Below are positions 5,659 to 6,078 of a stretch of DNA of 6,078 nt, piece after piece. A program made the position numbers and the translations under genes. Location of the stretch: assembly GCA_014376425.1 (NCBI GenBank), contig JACMRO010000084.1, positions 1-6,078 on the forward strand, read 5' to 3'. The notes beneath the pieces are model-generated. The model ran no database searches, was not told where the DNA came from, and saw only the letters and a list, made by a program, of their open reading frames with translations. Position 1 is the first letter of the stretch. Every line of letters begins with the position of its first letter. The stretch is from Rubritepida sp. (GTDB taxonomy: Bacteria > Pseudomonadota > Alphaproteobacteria > Acetobacterales > Acetobacteraceae).

Positions 5659-6078
5659 ATGAACCAGATTGTGACTTCGACACGTTTCATAGACGACTAT
5701 CTGTTGTATTTGCTGGCCCGGGCGTCGCACCTCGTTTCGGCGGAGTTCCACAGCGTGTTGCGCCGAGCCGGCGTGGCCGTGCCGGTCTGGCGGGTCCTTG
5801 CCACACTGGCCGGCAGCCCGGGCGAGACGGTAAGCGGCCTGGCCGAATCCTGCCTGCTGCAGCAGCCGACCATGACCAAGCTGCTGGACCGCATGGTGCG
5901 GGACGGTCTGGTCAAGCGGTTGCCAGACGCACGTGACCGGCGGGTGGTTCGCATCCAGATGACGCCGCGCGGCGAGTCGGTGGTGACCGAACTGCTGGAG
6001 AGCGCCAAGAAGCATGAGACCGAGGTGCTCGCGCGGCACCCCGAACTCAATGCCATGGCGATCAAGGACCTACTGCGG
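5659..6078 (+). CDS. MarR-family transcriptional regulator, 3' end outside window
   Basis: The frame opens at the ATG 5659-5661, four bases after a strong GGAAGGA ribosome site (5648-5654), and stays open to the window edge, giving 140 residues without a stop. MarR proteins are dimeric winged-helix regulators that usually repress a divergent gene and release DNA on binding a small aromatic ligand. Helices 1-2 (about 8-36, FIDDYLLYLLARASHLVSAE) form the dimer arm, VPVWRVLATLAG (41-52) the next helix, LLQQPTMTKLLDRMV (66-80) the recognition helix, and DGLVKRLPDARDRRVVRIQMT (82-102) the wing with the DxRDxR signature (D90 to R95). It is probably within 10-30 residues of complete. It is divergent from the NicX-like operon, as NicR and PicR are near their pathways, so it is the likely local regulator. 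Confidence 0.93.
   Translation, partial: MNQIVTSTRFIDDYLLYLLARASHLVSAEFHSVLRRAGVAVPVWRVLATLAGSPGETVSGLAESCLLQQPTMTKLLDRMVRDGLVKRLPDARDRRVVRIQMTPRGESVVTELLESAKKHETEVLARHPELNAMAIKDLLR

Noticed and set aside
5530..6065. Minus-strand frames of 169 and 122 codons over the right end
   Set aside because: They are shadows of the MarR gene, whose plus-strand frame has a strong ribosome site and a clear winged-helix signature but no stop within the window.

Overview
This 6,078-base window is GC-rich and gene-dense. Its codon use favours G/C at third positions, and the genes read like those of an alphaproteobacterium. A member of the Acetobacteraceae (Roseomonas-like) is my best guess, but that rests on impression, not on a search. 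Six protein genes are supported. Two are cut by the window edges: a thyX tail on the left and a MarR-type regulator on the right.

Layout: 1-305 (+) is the C-terminal third of ThyX, the flavin-dependent thymidylate synthase. Positions 306-686 form a convergent intergenic region, most of it a degenerate tandem array of about seven 43-bp units (384-686) that ends exactly at the stop codon of the next gene. Four genes then lie on the minus strand. In transcription order they are a NicX-like (2,5-dihydroxypyridine dioxygenase / M29-fold) protein (5526-4417), an alpha/beta hydrolase (4420-3665, GTG/TGA overlap with its upstream neighbour), a 179-bp gap with a near-perfect palindrome of about 36 bp, an acyl-CoA-dehydrogenase-like flavoprotein (3485-2220), and an AMP-forming acyl-CoA synthetase (2204-687, 15 bp downstream). 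The divergent gene at 5659-6078 (+) encodes a MarR-family regulator that runs off the window. The space between it and the NicX-like gene holds a 17-bp imperfect palindrome that would suit it as an operator.

How the genes may work together: the MarR + NicX-like + alpha/beta hydrolase trio resembles the lower nicotinate/picolinate pathways (NicR, NicX, NicD), in which 2,5-dihydroxypyridine is cleaved to N-formylmaleamate and then deformylated. Here the pair is joined to a CoA ligase and to an ACAD-like protein that appears to lack the usual catalytic glutamate. I infer a small catabolic operon for an aromatic, N-heteroaromatic or related organic acid, possibly a CoA-dependent variant that is not the textbook nic pathway. 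The substrate cannot be read from sequence alone.
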